This document shows, piece by piece, positions 1-7,386 of a DNA stretch of 64,000 nucleotides. Both the position numbers and the translations under genes were made by a program. Position 1 is the first letter of the stretch; each line of letters opens with the position of its first letter. Under the pieces are notes generated by a model, which was not told the origin of the DNA, made no database searches, and saw nothing but the letters and a program-made list of their open reading frames with translations. This DNA is from Loktanella sp. DSM 29012 (GTDB taxonomy: Bacteria > Pseudomonadota > Alphaproteobacteria > Rhodobacterales > Rhodobacteraceae). The stretch covers positions 1 to 64,000 of the forward strand of contig NZ_FOEJ01000004.1 in assembly GCF_900110705.1 (NCBI RefSeq), read 5' to 3'.

Positions 1-95
1 GGCCTGACACCGCGCGAATATGCTAACCGGTCAAACGAAGACCAAAACCTGAACAGAGCTAACTCATAAATGAGGACTCTCTGGGGAGCAGGTCA
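1..95 (+). mobile_element. 3' end of an IS3-family insertion sequence (partial)
   Basis: The first 69 bases read in frame as the last 22 residues of a protein (GLTPREYANRSNEDQNLNRA, then N, S and stop). This matches the tail of IS3-family OrfB transposases as I recall it (TPxEYAxRS...DQNxNRAN). About 25 bases after the stop lies CTGGGGAGCAGGTCA. Its complement TGACCTGCTCCCC looks like an IS3-type terminal inverted repeat, so I place the element's end at about base 95. The body and left end lie outside the window. Seen: the peptide and terminal sequence. Inferred: family and exact boundary. Confidence 0.7.
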
Positions 96-413
96 AGAAA
101 AACAGCGATCAATGCATCCCGTTCGAACAATAGCTCGGTACCTTCGTGCAAGACCTGGATCGCGCTACGTTGAATTTCGGCGTCAATCTGCGTGGCCGTC
201 TCGAATTCGCCTAGCATCTCAAGGGCAGATGAATGCGATTGGCCGAGGGTGAAGCTTACGTCCCTAGTAGGAAATTTCAGTTCCAAAGTCACTGTTGATA
301 CCCTCAATCACTGTTTCGTTCAGATGATGAAGCCGGACATTTGCAGCACCAATTTGGGCCAGTGTCATACCGTGGACCCGCATCATAAACGCCTCAGGGA
401 CATCCCCTGACAT
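96..413 (-). pseudogene. Small ORF behind the immunity gene, frameshifted and cut by the IS element
   Basis: Reading leftward, an ATG at 413 lies 15 bases after the stop of the putative immunity gene. It opens a 49-residue frame (MSGDVPEAFMMRVHGMTLAQ at its start) that stops at 264. A second frame entered at about 300 continues with protein-like sequence (VTLELKFPTRDVSF...) down to 59. Its last 11 residues or so lie inside the IS end, so the original C-terminus was lost on insertion. Joined, the frames give about 115 residues with no family I recognise. It may be a second immunity gene or the remnant of an older toxin-immunity pair. A sequencing error or two separate short ORFs are alternatives to a real frameshift. 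Confidence 0.4.
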
Positions 414-428
414 AAAACGGCCAGGGAT

Positions 429-812
429 CTACTGAATCGTGAGAAATGGAAAAGTGTGTTGGAAGCGCTCATGGATATGCGGATTATCATCCAGTAATTT
501 GATGGCATCTGTTTTTGATGCGAGGTCACTCGTGAAGGTGCTGCTCCGCAAATACCCTATTCCGGCCAATGCCTGCTCTTCCTCACGCGAGTGATCCCAG
601 TATGGCGTAAATCCCAATATCTTCAACGGTTTGAAATCGAATTTATCTTTCATATCGAGCATCGACCAGATGTAGTCCGGCAGATCATCTTGTGTCTCCA
701 CAACGTGATGGAGCCATCTCTGGAGCTCGTTAAAGTCGATAACGCCCATGAAAAAACAGCTTTTGACAAAGCCGATGTCTTCGCCGTCGTCTTTGGTTAG
801 CCGGAGCGCCAT
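429..812 (-). CDS. Putative immunity protein for the adjacent pilin-borne nuclease toxin
   Basis: This 127-residue soluble protein has no signal peptide or membrane segment. I do not recognise its family; the interior contains GFVKSCFFMGVIDFNELQRW and a C-terminal helix-rich part. I chose the ATG at 812: it lies four bases after the toxin stop and has GAGGGA about ten bases upstream, whereas the longer reading from a GTG at 830 overlaps the toxin gene. The position immediately 3' of a polymorphic toxin, similar small size, tight coupling and lower GC shared with the toxin tip all fit a cognate immunity protein that would protect the producer and its kin. The role is inferred from context only. 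Confidence 0.6.
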   Translation of the reverse strand: MALRLTKDDGEDIGFVKSCFFMGVIDFNELQRWLHHVVETQDDLPDYIWSMLDMKDKFDFKPLKILGFTPYWDHSREEEQALAGIGYLRSSTFTSDLASKTDAIKLLDDNPHIHERFQHTFPFLTIQ

Positions 813-816
813 TAAT

Positions 817-2856
817 CTATTGTCCCTCACTCATAGCTTCGCCACCGATATGACCGGTGTTCCGGTGAATATCCTCATCGACCAACTGCATCCGCCCAGA
901 ATCTTGGTGATGATGCCATGTGTAGCCTGGAATTTTTGCATTGCCTGACTGGATAGCCTGTAGTTGGGCCTCGTTAAACTGCGATCTGAGCTGCGGATTG
1001 TTCTCGATCTGTGTTCGCAGGTCGCGCGTCCCCATTCTCATCTGAGTTTGATAGCTGGCATTCCTGAACTCTGGGCCAGTGAAGCGCGTGTCATACACTG
1101 TAAAGTCATCAAACACTGGAAATCCACGTTGATCAAATACGACCCCAGTATTTGGGTGTCGCTGGCCGGCAAGCGGGACATTCTTTGCGTTGTATGGTGG
1201 CACTGTCGTAGAGGTAACGTTGCCTTCGTAAAACTCGTCATAATAATCACGCCATGCTCTAGCATCGTAGGGTGCATTGCTTGGAGTCTCTGCCAGATCT
1301 TCATCAAGATCGCGATTTCGAGCCTCAACCAGCTCATCCGTCCTGGTGCGCACCTCGCCCATGTCGAACGGTGTCGTGCGACCGGGTTGACGGCTGAGGT
1401 CGCCGACCGCCTCGGTGGCGAGCCGGGTTTGGCGCACGCCGTTCAGAGCGATGGCAAGCGGGGTTGCACCGTCCAGTTTGTCGGCGATCCGTGCCGCGCG
1501 CAGACCCTTGGCAATCGCGCCGACGCCGACAACGGTGGCCGCCGTCTCGACGCCCATGATGCCCAGTTCGGTGGTTGTGCGGGCGCGGATACGCTCTGCT
1601 TCTTGGTAGAGGGAGATGTCGCCTTCGCCTGCGCGATATGCGGCCTCCAGCGCGTCGGCGTGTTCGTATTGGGCGGCGTAATATTCGGCAAAGGCCTCGG
1701 CCACGGCAGCCGGGTCATCCATCAGCTCTTGTGCGGCCTCCAGAATGCCGGTGCCGCGGTCCACCAGGTCCTGTTGCTGCGAGGCGGCGTAGTCGTCGGG
1801 GATCCAGCCCGTGGCTTCTTCGAGACCGACCACGCCCGCCTCGTAGACCGTTTCGACGGCCGTGGCGGCACCACCGACCATGTCGCCCACCCAGCCGATC
1901 GCACCCTCTGCCACACCTTGTGCGGTCCCGATCCGCGATGCGAGCGTTTCGCGCATGTAGTTCGACAGGTTGTCCAGCGGGGGCGTCGCATATGACGCGG
2001 GTGCGCCGCCGGTGTCGCCGCCTTCGGACGTGGGGGGTGCGTTTGGCTGGTTTCCCGTGCCGCTGGCCGTCACCTGCGTCGGCACCGTCGTTTCCGTGGC
2101 CGTTGTCACGGCCCCCGTATCGACAGTCGCGGCCACCGCCGTGATGCGTTCCAGCTCTTCGGTGATGTTGAAATCGGGGCGCACGGCGCTGGCATAATCA
2201 ATCTCGAGCTCTTCGAGGTTGCTGGCGGATGCGGTGCCCGTCGATGGGGTCTTGGCGCTGGGATAGACGCGCGGGAACAGGTCCTTTTGACGGTTGGTGA
2301 AATGTTCCCAGATCACCTTGTCATGGCCTTCGGCCCAGCGGGGGACGTTGAACAGCCATGTTTCATTGCTGGGTGCAAAGGTTTCGTTGTTGAACCAGAT
2401 CATCGACGTGCTGGTGGGCGACCCAAAGAATGTCGAGAATTGTTCGGACTGCACGGCGCTGAACGCCATGACAGGTTCCTGCGCGCGGTTCAGGTTGGGA
2501 TAGACGGCATCGCCTGCGGCCTGCAACATTGTCCAGAACCGCTGATCATCCTCGACCGCGGTTTCGCCGTTGATGTTCATGTTGCAGTGGATCGTGACCT
2601 GGCTTTTCTCGCGGAAACCGACCGTGATCGGCTGCCCCGGAAACAGCCCCGTGTGGCTGCAACTTTCGTTCAGGGACGCATTGCGGATGACCGTGCGATT
2701 GTCGATCGCGCCGGATGCCCCGTTCTTGACGATGGGGAACAGGGCGAAACACGACACGGCGACCGACATCAGGAACACGAGAAAGCAGATCGCCTCGATC
2801 GTGACAGATCCGTGTTCGCGCCGGAAAAAACGAAGGAAATCAGCGTGTAACGGCAT
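817..2856 (-). CDS. TadE-like pseudopilin fused to a C-terminal HNH/EndoVII-type nuclease toxin
   Basis: 679 residues from the ATG at 2856, which follows GGGGTGGG and overlaps the TadG stop by 17 bases. Residues 10-43 form a class III prepilin signal: FFRREHG then SVTIE (cleavage after G16, Glu at +5) and one hydrophobic helix. Residues 44-210 resemble a TadE ectodomain; 215-300 are Thr/Ala/Pro-rich; 300-490 are Ala-rich helices typical of pre-toxin linkers. From about 510 the sequence changes to a toxin module with PLAGQRHPNTGVVFDQRGFP and, at 645-673, YTWHHHQDSGRMQLVDEDIH followed by a GHIGG motif, a His-rich signature of HNH/EndoVII nucleases of polymorphic toxins. The catalytic His cluster (648-650, 664, 669) is intact. 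Likely a DNase or RNase carried on a pilus tip or released from it; the delivery role is inferred. Confidence 0.8.
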   Translation of the reverse strand: MPLHADFLRFFRREHGSVTIEAICFLVFLMSVAVSCFALFPIVKNGASGAIDNRTVIRNASLNESCSHTGLFPGQPITVGFREKSQVTIHCNMNINGETAVEDDQRFWTMLQAAGDAVYPNLNRAQEPVMAFSAVQSEQFSTFFGSPTSTSMIWFNNETFAPSNETWLFNVPRWAEGHDKVIWEHFTNRQKDLFPRVYPSAKTPSTGTASASNLEELEIDYASAVRPDFNITEELERITAVAATVDTGAVTTATETTVPTQVTASGTGNQPNAPPTSEGGDTGGAPASYATPPLDNLSNYMRETLASRIGTAQGVAEGAIGWVGDMVGGAATAVETVYEAGVVGLEEATGWIPDDYAASQQQDLVDRGTGILEAAQELMDDPAAVAEAFAEYYAAQYEHADALEAAYRAGEGDISLYQEAERIRARTTTELGIMGVETAATVVGVGAIAKGLRAARIADKLDGATPLAIALNGVRQTRLATEAVGDLSRQPGRTTPFDMGEVRTRTDELVEARNRDLDEDLAETPSNAPYDARAWRDYYDEFYEGNVTSTTVPPYNAKNVPLAGQRHPNTGVVFDQRGFPVFDDFTVYDTRFTGPEFRNASYQTQMRMGTRDLRTQIENNPQLRSQFNEAQLQAIQSGNAKIPGYTWHHHQDSGRMQLVDEDIHRNTGHIGGEAMSEGQ

Positions 2857-4600
2857 CGGCCCACCCCGCGGATGCTGTGCCATTGAGGCGTTCCAGATAC
2901 GTGCGATACGGGCCAAAGCTTTCGGGTACTTCGCCGTCCATCCGGTTCAATACACCGCTCAGGCGCGTCATCTTGTCGGCGGGTACCAGTCTGGCACGCC
3001 AGTTTTGCGAATAGATCGAGATCTCATCAGGGTTGAACACCAGCCCCTGCGCGTACCGCAGATACCCCGCCTCGTGCGTGCGGAAATACCGCCCGGCCCA
3101 GCGTTCGTTCGGCGCACGGAGCGCAAAAACCAGCGCGTTATAGTCATCGTGGAAATCATCGATGTCCGGCAGGATGCTGACCGAGGGGACAAAGCCTTCT
3201 TCTTCGAGGGGGATCGCATTGTAGAGGTCGAAATCCTCGACCTGTGTGACCAGCCCTATTGCATCGAGGAACCCGCCCATCGCGTCGATACCGGGGACGG
3301 CGCTGAACTGGACGCTGCTGCATTGCGCCAGCGTGCGCAGTTCGACCATGCGCGTGAACATGTTGGAATCGATACGCTGATCGAACGGGTAGCTGGTCGC
3401 CAGCGGATTGAAGCTGCGGTAGGTCTTGGTCGATTTGCCGCCAATGATCAGAAATTCCAGCGGGTTAAGGCTTTCGATCGCCTCGCGCAGTCTGTTTTCC
3501 TGGCGGCGGGTGCTCAGGCCCCACGCGGCACGCCATGCCATGCCGGCGATCAACTCGGTCGTGATGCCGGGGATCTGGAACGCATTGATCAGCCCGTCAT
3601 ACAGCCGCTTTTCCTGGCTGACCTTGTGATAATGCTTCAGCTTGTCGCCCATCGTTGAATCGCGCGAGATATGCGTCGGCAGATATGGGTCATTCTCGCT
3701 GCCGCCGTACATCGGGCCGCTGTTGATGTCGAAACCGCGCCTGTGGAATGACCCATGGATCGCGGGTATCTGTGCCAGACTGCCCATCTGCGGGGCGATG
3801 TTGCTGAGGAATGGTATCTTGCCCAGGTCCACACCGCCGGTTCCGAAATACAGCGCGGCGCAGAACCGGGGATAGACCGCACGCGGTTCGTTGCGCGTCA
3901 CCGGCAGTTCCATGCCCTGCCGTTGGGTGCCGTTGTCGCAGCTTTCCGCCATGCCTTTTTCGCAGGACGCATCAATGTAGAAATCGCTGATCTTGTGCTC
4001 TGCCGCGATCAGGCGGCCCTGCTGGCGGATCACGTCCGGGAAACGGTCCACGATTTCGGTGTTCTGGGCGGTCAGCGCCAGAAGCGCGTCATTGGCGTTG
4101 TCCAATGCGCCTTTGGGGTTGATGGTCACGTGAAGCGCCAGCGTTAGTGCCGCATCCGCGGCCAGTTCCGCCGCATAGGTCGTCGCGGGGATCATGCAGG
4201 CGGCCATCAGAATGGCGCCGATCTTGGGGATATTCTTGTATTTCTTGCAGGTCTGATAGGCGTAGTAACCGGCCTCGACCGACGCCATGCCCAGAACCGC
4301 CGCATGCATGTTGATGGTATTGTGCAGCGAACTGGCGTTCACCGCTGTCGTGTAATTCTGCGCAAGGCTGACGTGGTTCATGCCCAGCGTATTCATGGCG
4401 CGCGCGGCCTCGGTCGCATGGGCCATCGCGATCATGTCGGCTGCGTCCTGCGTGCGGGTGTTGTCAAAGGTCGATTTGCCGGAATTCACGATCAGGAACA
4501 GGATCAGCATCAGCGGCAACACGGCCGTCAGCGCGATCAAGGCAAATGCGCCACGTTCGTCGCGCCGCAGATCGGCGAGGGTGGCGCGCAGCGCGATCAT
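2840..4600 (-). CDS. tadG: TadG-like pilus assembly protein
   Basis: 586 residues. The N-terminus (DLRRDERGAFALIALTAVLP, then a hydrophobic helix) is the TadE/TadG-type anchor: a short basic leader, Gly at 17, then a membrane segment. It lacks the Glu at +5, as is usual for TadG. The rest is a long periplasmic part; early helices (QDAADMIAMAHATEAARAMN) match TadG proteins. No vWA MIDAS motif is visible here, unlike some longer TadG proteins. Its start overlaps the stop of the TadE gene by four bases (ATGA at 4597-4600), and its end overlaps the toxin-pilin start, so the three are co-translated. Likely a tip or initiation component of the pseudopilus. Confidence 0.75.
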   Translation of the reverse strand: MIALRATLADLRRDERGAFALIALTAVLPLMLILFLIVNSGKSTFDNTRTQDAADMIAMAHATEAARAMNTLGMNHVSLAQNYTTAVNASSLHNTINMHAAVLGMASVEAGYYAYQTCKKYKNIPKIGAILMAACMIPATTYAAELAADAALTLALHVTINPKGALDNANDALLALTAQNTEIVDRFPDVIRQQGRLIAAEHKISDFYIDASCEKGMAESCDNGTQRQGMELPVTRNEPRAVYPRFCAALYFGTGGVDLGKIPFLSNIAPQMGSLAQIPAIHGSFHRRGFDINSGPMYGGSENDPYLPTHISRDSTMGDKLKHYHKVSQEKRLYDGLINAFQIPGITTELIAGMAWRAAWGLSTRRQENRLREAIESLNPLEFLIIGGKSTKTYRSFNPLATSYPFDQRIDSNMFTRMVELRTLAQCSSVQFSAVPGIDAMGGFLDAIGLVTQVEDFDLYNAIPLEEEGFVPSVSILPDIDDFHDDYNALVFALRAPNERWAGRYFRTHEAGYLRYAQGLVFNPDEISIYSQNWRARLVPADKMTRLSGVLNRMDGEVPESFGPYRTYLERLNGTASAGWADAVTR

Positions 4601-5277
4601 AGCAGTGTCGCCTCGGCCTTGATGATGCGGAAATGCGTCCCGTCATCGCGCCGCCCTTGGGAAAACAGGCCAGCAACCGGCCCGTAGATCGACATGTGAT
4701 ATGTGACCTCGGCGCGGATCGGGGGCAGGGTCTGCACCAGCGTCACCTGTGCCTCGGTCCAGACCCAATCCAGATCGACGGACACGTTTGCCCCCTCAAA
4801 CACATAGCAGGCCTTCTGCTCGACGGCGTCGCGCAGTGTTTCACCCACGGGCCCCCGCACGATGAATTCAACCGCCGCCTCGGGGTAGCGGCAATTGCCC
4901 TGTCGTTCCTGGCTGAACAGGCTGGACGGTGCAATCGGCAGCAATGCCATGCGGGCGGCAGTTTCCCACGGGACCGACCCGTCCTCTGTGGTGGGTTCGT
5001 CGCAATTCAGCGCGCCCCAGATCGCCTTGGCGGTGCCGATGGGGCTTTCTCCGGGCGCCATGATCGGCACGGGGCGGCACGAATGCACTAGCGCAGATCG
5101 CCCCGCCGCATAGGCCGCGTATTCCGTCGTCACCACAGCCTGCGCGATCAGGATCTGCTGGATCAGCGACATGGTCACGATAAACACGGGAAACAGTAGC
5201 AGGATGAACTCAATCGAAGGCAATGCACCGCGCTGGCATTTCGCAAGCCGCATCACACTTCGGAAAAGTCCTTGCAT
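4597..5277 (-). CDS. tadE: TadE-like pseudopilin
   Basis: About 226 residues. A basic leader ending RLAKCQRG is followed by ALPSIEF and a hydrophobic helix, then AAYAAGRSALVHSC, typical of TadE minor pilins that prepilin peptidase processes after the Gly; the Glu sits at about +6 rather than +5. The ectodomain contains several Cys that could form disulfides in the periplasm. I use the ATG at 5275-5277; a GTG one codon earlier is equally possible and neither has a strong ribosome-binding site. It is first in the minus-strand set TadE-TadG-toxin pilin-immunity, divergent from the plus-strand machinery genes. Minor pseudopilins like this usually prime or cap the fibre. Confidence 0.75.
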   Translation of the reverse strand: MQGLFRSVMRLAKCQRGALPSIEFILLLFPVFIVTMSLIQQILIAQAVVTTEYAAYAAGRSALVHSCRPVPIMAPGESPIGTAKAIWGALNCDEPTTEDGSVPWETAARMALLPIAPSSLFSQERQGNCRYPEAAVEFIVRGPVGETLRDAVEQKACYVFEGANVSVDLDWVWTEAQVTLVQTLPPIRAEVTYHMSIYGPVAGLFSQGRRDDGTHFRIIKAEATLL

Positions 5278-5300
5278 CACAAAACCACGAGATAAATCTG

Positions 5301-5339
5301 TTGACCAATCATTGACCTAGAGTAAGGTAGCGATCAACC
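5301..5339. promoter_or_regulatory. Clustered TTGACC-type repeats in the divergent intergenic region
   Basis: Between the divergent pilin and machinery operons there are two direct TTGACC copies 11 bases apart (5301-5306 and 5312-5317) and an inverted relative, GATCAACC (5332-5339). Direct repeats on one DNA face suggest a regulator-binding site controlling both operons. TTGACC could also serve as a -35 element, but I see no convincing -10. No regulator gene lies next to it. Confidence 0.3.
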
Positions 5340-5387
5340 TTTTAACAGACTTTAGTTTGCGGATTTTTCAATGCTGATTTGCGTAAC

Positions 5388-7367
5388 ATGAGCCTGAAAA
5401 AACGATCTTCAATCCATTGGTTTTGCAGGTATTTTCTCATCATTGGCCTTGCCGCACACGCCACGTCTCCGGCAGGGGCGCAGACTGATTCCGCAGCAAG
5501 CGATGCTGATGCCAACGTCGTCTTTTCCCTACCGATTCCATCTGGATTGCAGGCGCGTGATCTCGAATTGGTGGGCTGTCGCTTTGTAAATGTCAGCATT
5601 GATGCGCAGAGTGCGGCATTCGAATGTCCAGACCGATCCACTCGCCTATTGCGGTACAATTCAGGCGATCGCGCAGCTGTCGAGATCGATCTGACCGATC
5701 TGTCCTATGATGCTGAAAGTCTTGCATTTCCGCTGATGGACGGCGTGATGCAATACGCGGGCCAACTGTTGTCAAATGACCCCGGTGCCGCCTCGCAAGA
5801 GGAGGTGCCCACACTGGCACAGGCCCAGCCGGCACAGGATCGCACATCGCAGCGCGTCCGCATCGCTGTTGCGGATTGGCAGGCGCCGCTTGACGATCGC
5901 GCCCTCAACATCGTCGAGGTCGGCCTGGATGACGCGGGCCGTCAATTCTATGACATTGACCTGCCGTTGCGTTCGACGGTCATGCTGCAATCGCAGGACT
6001 ACCCATTCTGTGCCGAATTGCTCGCGGGCGCGCGATTTGCCGACGCAGACGCCGGTATGGTCGTGCATGATTTCGCGCCTGCTTGCCGGGCTGTCGCCGT
6101 GACGGGCCCCGCAGGCGATACGCTGCGCGCCCAGGATTGCAGCGGAGAAGGCGCTGAGTTGACTTGCGTGCTGGCCGACGGCGTAGACCGTCTGCGCGTG
6201 ACATCTGCGATCTGGGGCGATTTCGACGTGGCTCTTGGCGATGCCGCAGAGGTGGTGCTCGCCCCGGCCCCCGAACTGCGGCCGGCGATCACGATCGACA
6301 TGAACATGGTGGATGGCGCTGCGACTTGCGGCTTGGCGGACGCACAGTTGCAGGTGACCGGATACTGCGCGGCGGACGCATGCAATGATGTAGCACCGTT
6401 CGACATCACTGGGCAGGGCGCGACCCTGTCCGAGGCTGGCTGGACACAGGCGGTGTTTCCCGATGCTGTCCGCCTAGCGGTGCAGCGCCCCGGCGAGGAT
6501 CTGTTGACACAGGTGGCACCGCTGGGTCCGTCGCTGACGGATGTGGCTGCGGATATGGTCAGGCAACTGCCCGATCTGCGGTTGCCGCTGGCGCTGTCGG
6601 ATGGCGTGACCGCGACTGCTGGTACTGTCGTGCAGTTGTTTGGTGACAACGCCTGTCAGACCCGGTCGGACAGTATCGCATTGGACGCGCTGGATGATGC
6701 AGCACCCGTGCTGGCCTGCGGATCGCTGCAACTTCAGTCCGATACAGGCACCGCTCTGTCGCGCTGTGCCGCATTGCAGGTGTCAGAGGATCGACTGAGC
6801 GTCGCACCCGACACACCGCTGTCGACCTGCACGCAACCGCCTGTTCTGGTGCATCTGGCCCAACACGACAGCATGAACGGCGATCTGGGTTTTGCCATCG
6901 TCGATGCCCTGCTGGACGCCGCCACGTCCCAAAGCGAGGCCGAAGTCTGCGCCAACGTCAGCTATACGATGTCTCGTAATGAATTGCGCGAAACGCTGGT
7001 GTCCGGTCAGTCGCTCTATCTCAATGCGAACGCGGTGCAGGACGCGAATTTCGCATCGCTAGATTTTTTGACACCCCGCTCCGAACTGTTGCGCGATTTC
7101 ATCTGGATCTGGCGTCAGGCGGGACGTGACATGTCAGGCTTGGTCATCATCGCGCAGGGCGATGATGTCTATGTCGATGACCTGACATCTTCGCCAGAGG
7201 CGCTCGCCTGGGAAGTACTGGGCATTCCCGTGCATTTGCTCGATACCTCCGGTGCTGTTGATTGTGACATGTTCACACAGCGCCTTTTGTTCGACAGTTG
7301 TACGTCAGTGACCGCAGGTTCGGTCAGCGCCGACTTGCAGTCGCTGCTGTCCGATCTGACAAAATAG
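5388..7367 (+). CDS. Secreted Cys-rich protein of the Tad-like locus, possible degenerate vWA domain
   Basis: 659 residues from the ATG at 5388; an upstream TTG is possible. The N-terminus MSLKKRSSIHWFCRYFLIIG ending in SPAGAQ is a signal peptide, so the protein is periplasmic or secreted. The mature part is acidic and rich in Cys, suggesting disulfides, with several beta-rich stretches. Near the C-terminus VLVHLAQHDSMNGDLGFAIV followed later by LVIIAQGDDVYVDD resembles the first and fourth strands of a vWA fold with a broken metal site; this is a weak call. It is the first gene of the plus-strand operon and stands 19 bases before an SH3-vWA protein. I do not recognise a family. Confidence 0.6.
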   Translation: MSLKKRSSIHWFCRYFLIIGLAAHATSPAGAQTDSAASDADANVVFSLPIPSGLQARDLELVGCRFVNVSIDAQSAAFECPDRSTRLLRYNSGDRAAVEIDLTDLSYDAESLAFPLMDGVMQYAGQLLSNDPGAASQEEVPTLAQAQPAQDRTSQRVRIAVADWQAPLDDRALNIVEVGLDDAGRQFYDIDLPLRSTVMLQSQDYPFCAELLAGARFADADAGMVVHDFAPACRAVAVTGPAGDTLRAQDCSGEGAELTCVLADGVDRLRVTSAIWGDFDVALGDAAEVVLAPAPELRPAITIDMNMVDGAATCGLADAQLQVTGYCAADACNDVAPFDITGQGATLSEAGWTQAVFPDAVRLAVQRPGEDLLTQVAPLGPSLTDVAADMVRQLPDLRLPLALSDGVTATAGTVVQLFGDNACQTRSDSIALDALDDAAPVLACGSLQLQSDTGTALSRCAALQVSEDRLSVAPDTPLSTCTQPPVLVHLAQHDSMNGDLGFAIVDALLDAATSQSEAEVCANVSYTMSRNELRETLVSGQSLYLNANAVQDANFASLDFLTPRSELLRDFIWIWRQAGRDMSGLVIIAQGDDVYVDDLTSSPEALAWEVLGIPVHLLDTSGAVDCDMFTQRLLFDSCTSVTAGSVSADLQSLLSDLTK

Positions 7368-7386
7368 TAAAACGAGGACGAATACG

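Noticed and set aside
813-830. Longer start (GTG at 830) for the immunity gene
   Set aside because: It would overlap the toxin stop; the ATG at 812 has a better-spaced GAGGGA site.
964-1995. Long plus-strand frame of 343 codons opposite the toxin-pilin gene
   Set aside because: It is the antisense shadow of a GC-rich coding frame; the product has no domain logic, while the minus-strand frame has a prepilin leader and nuclease motif.
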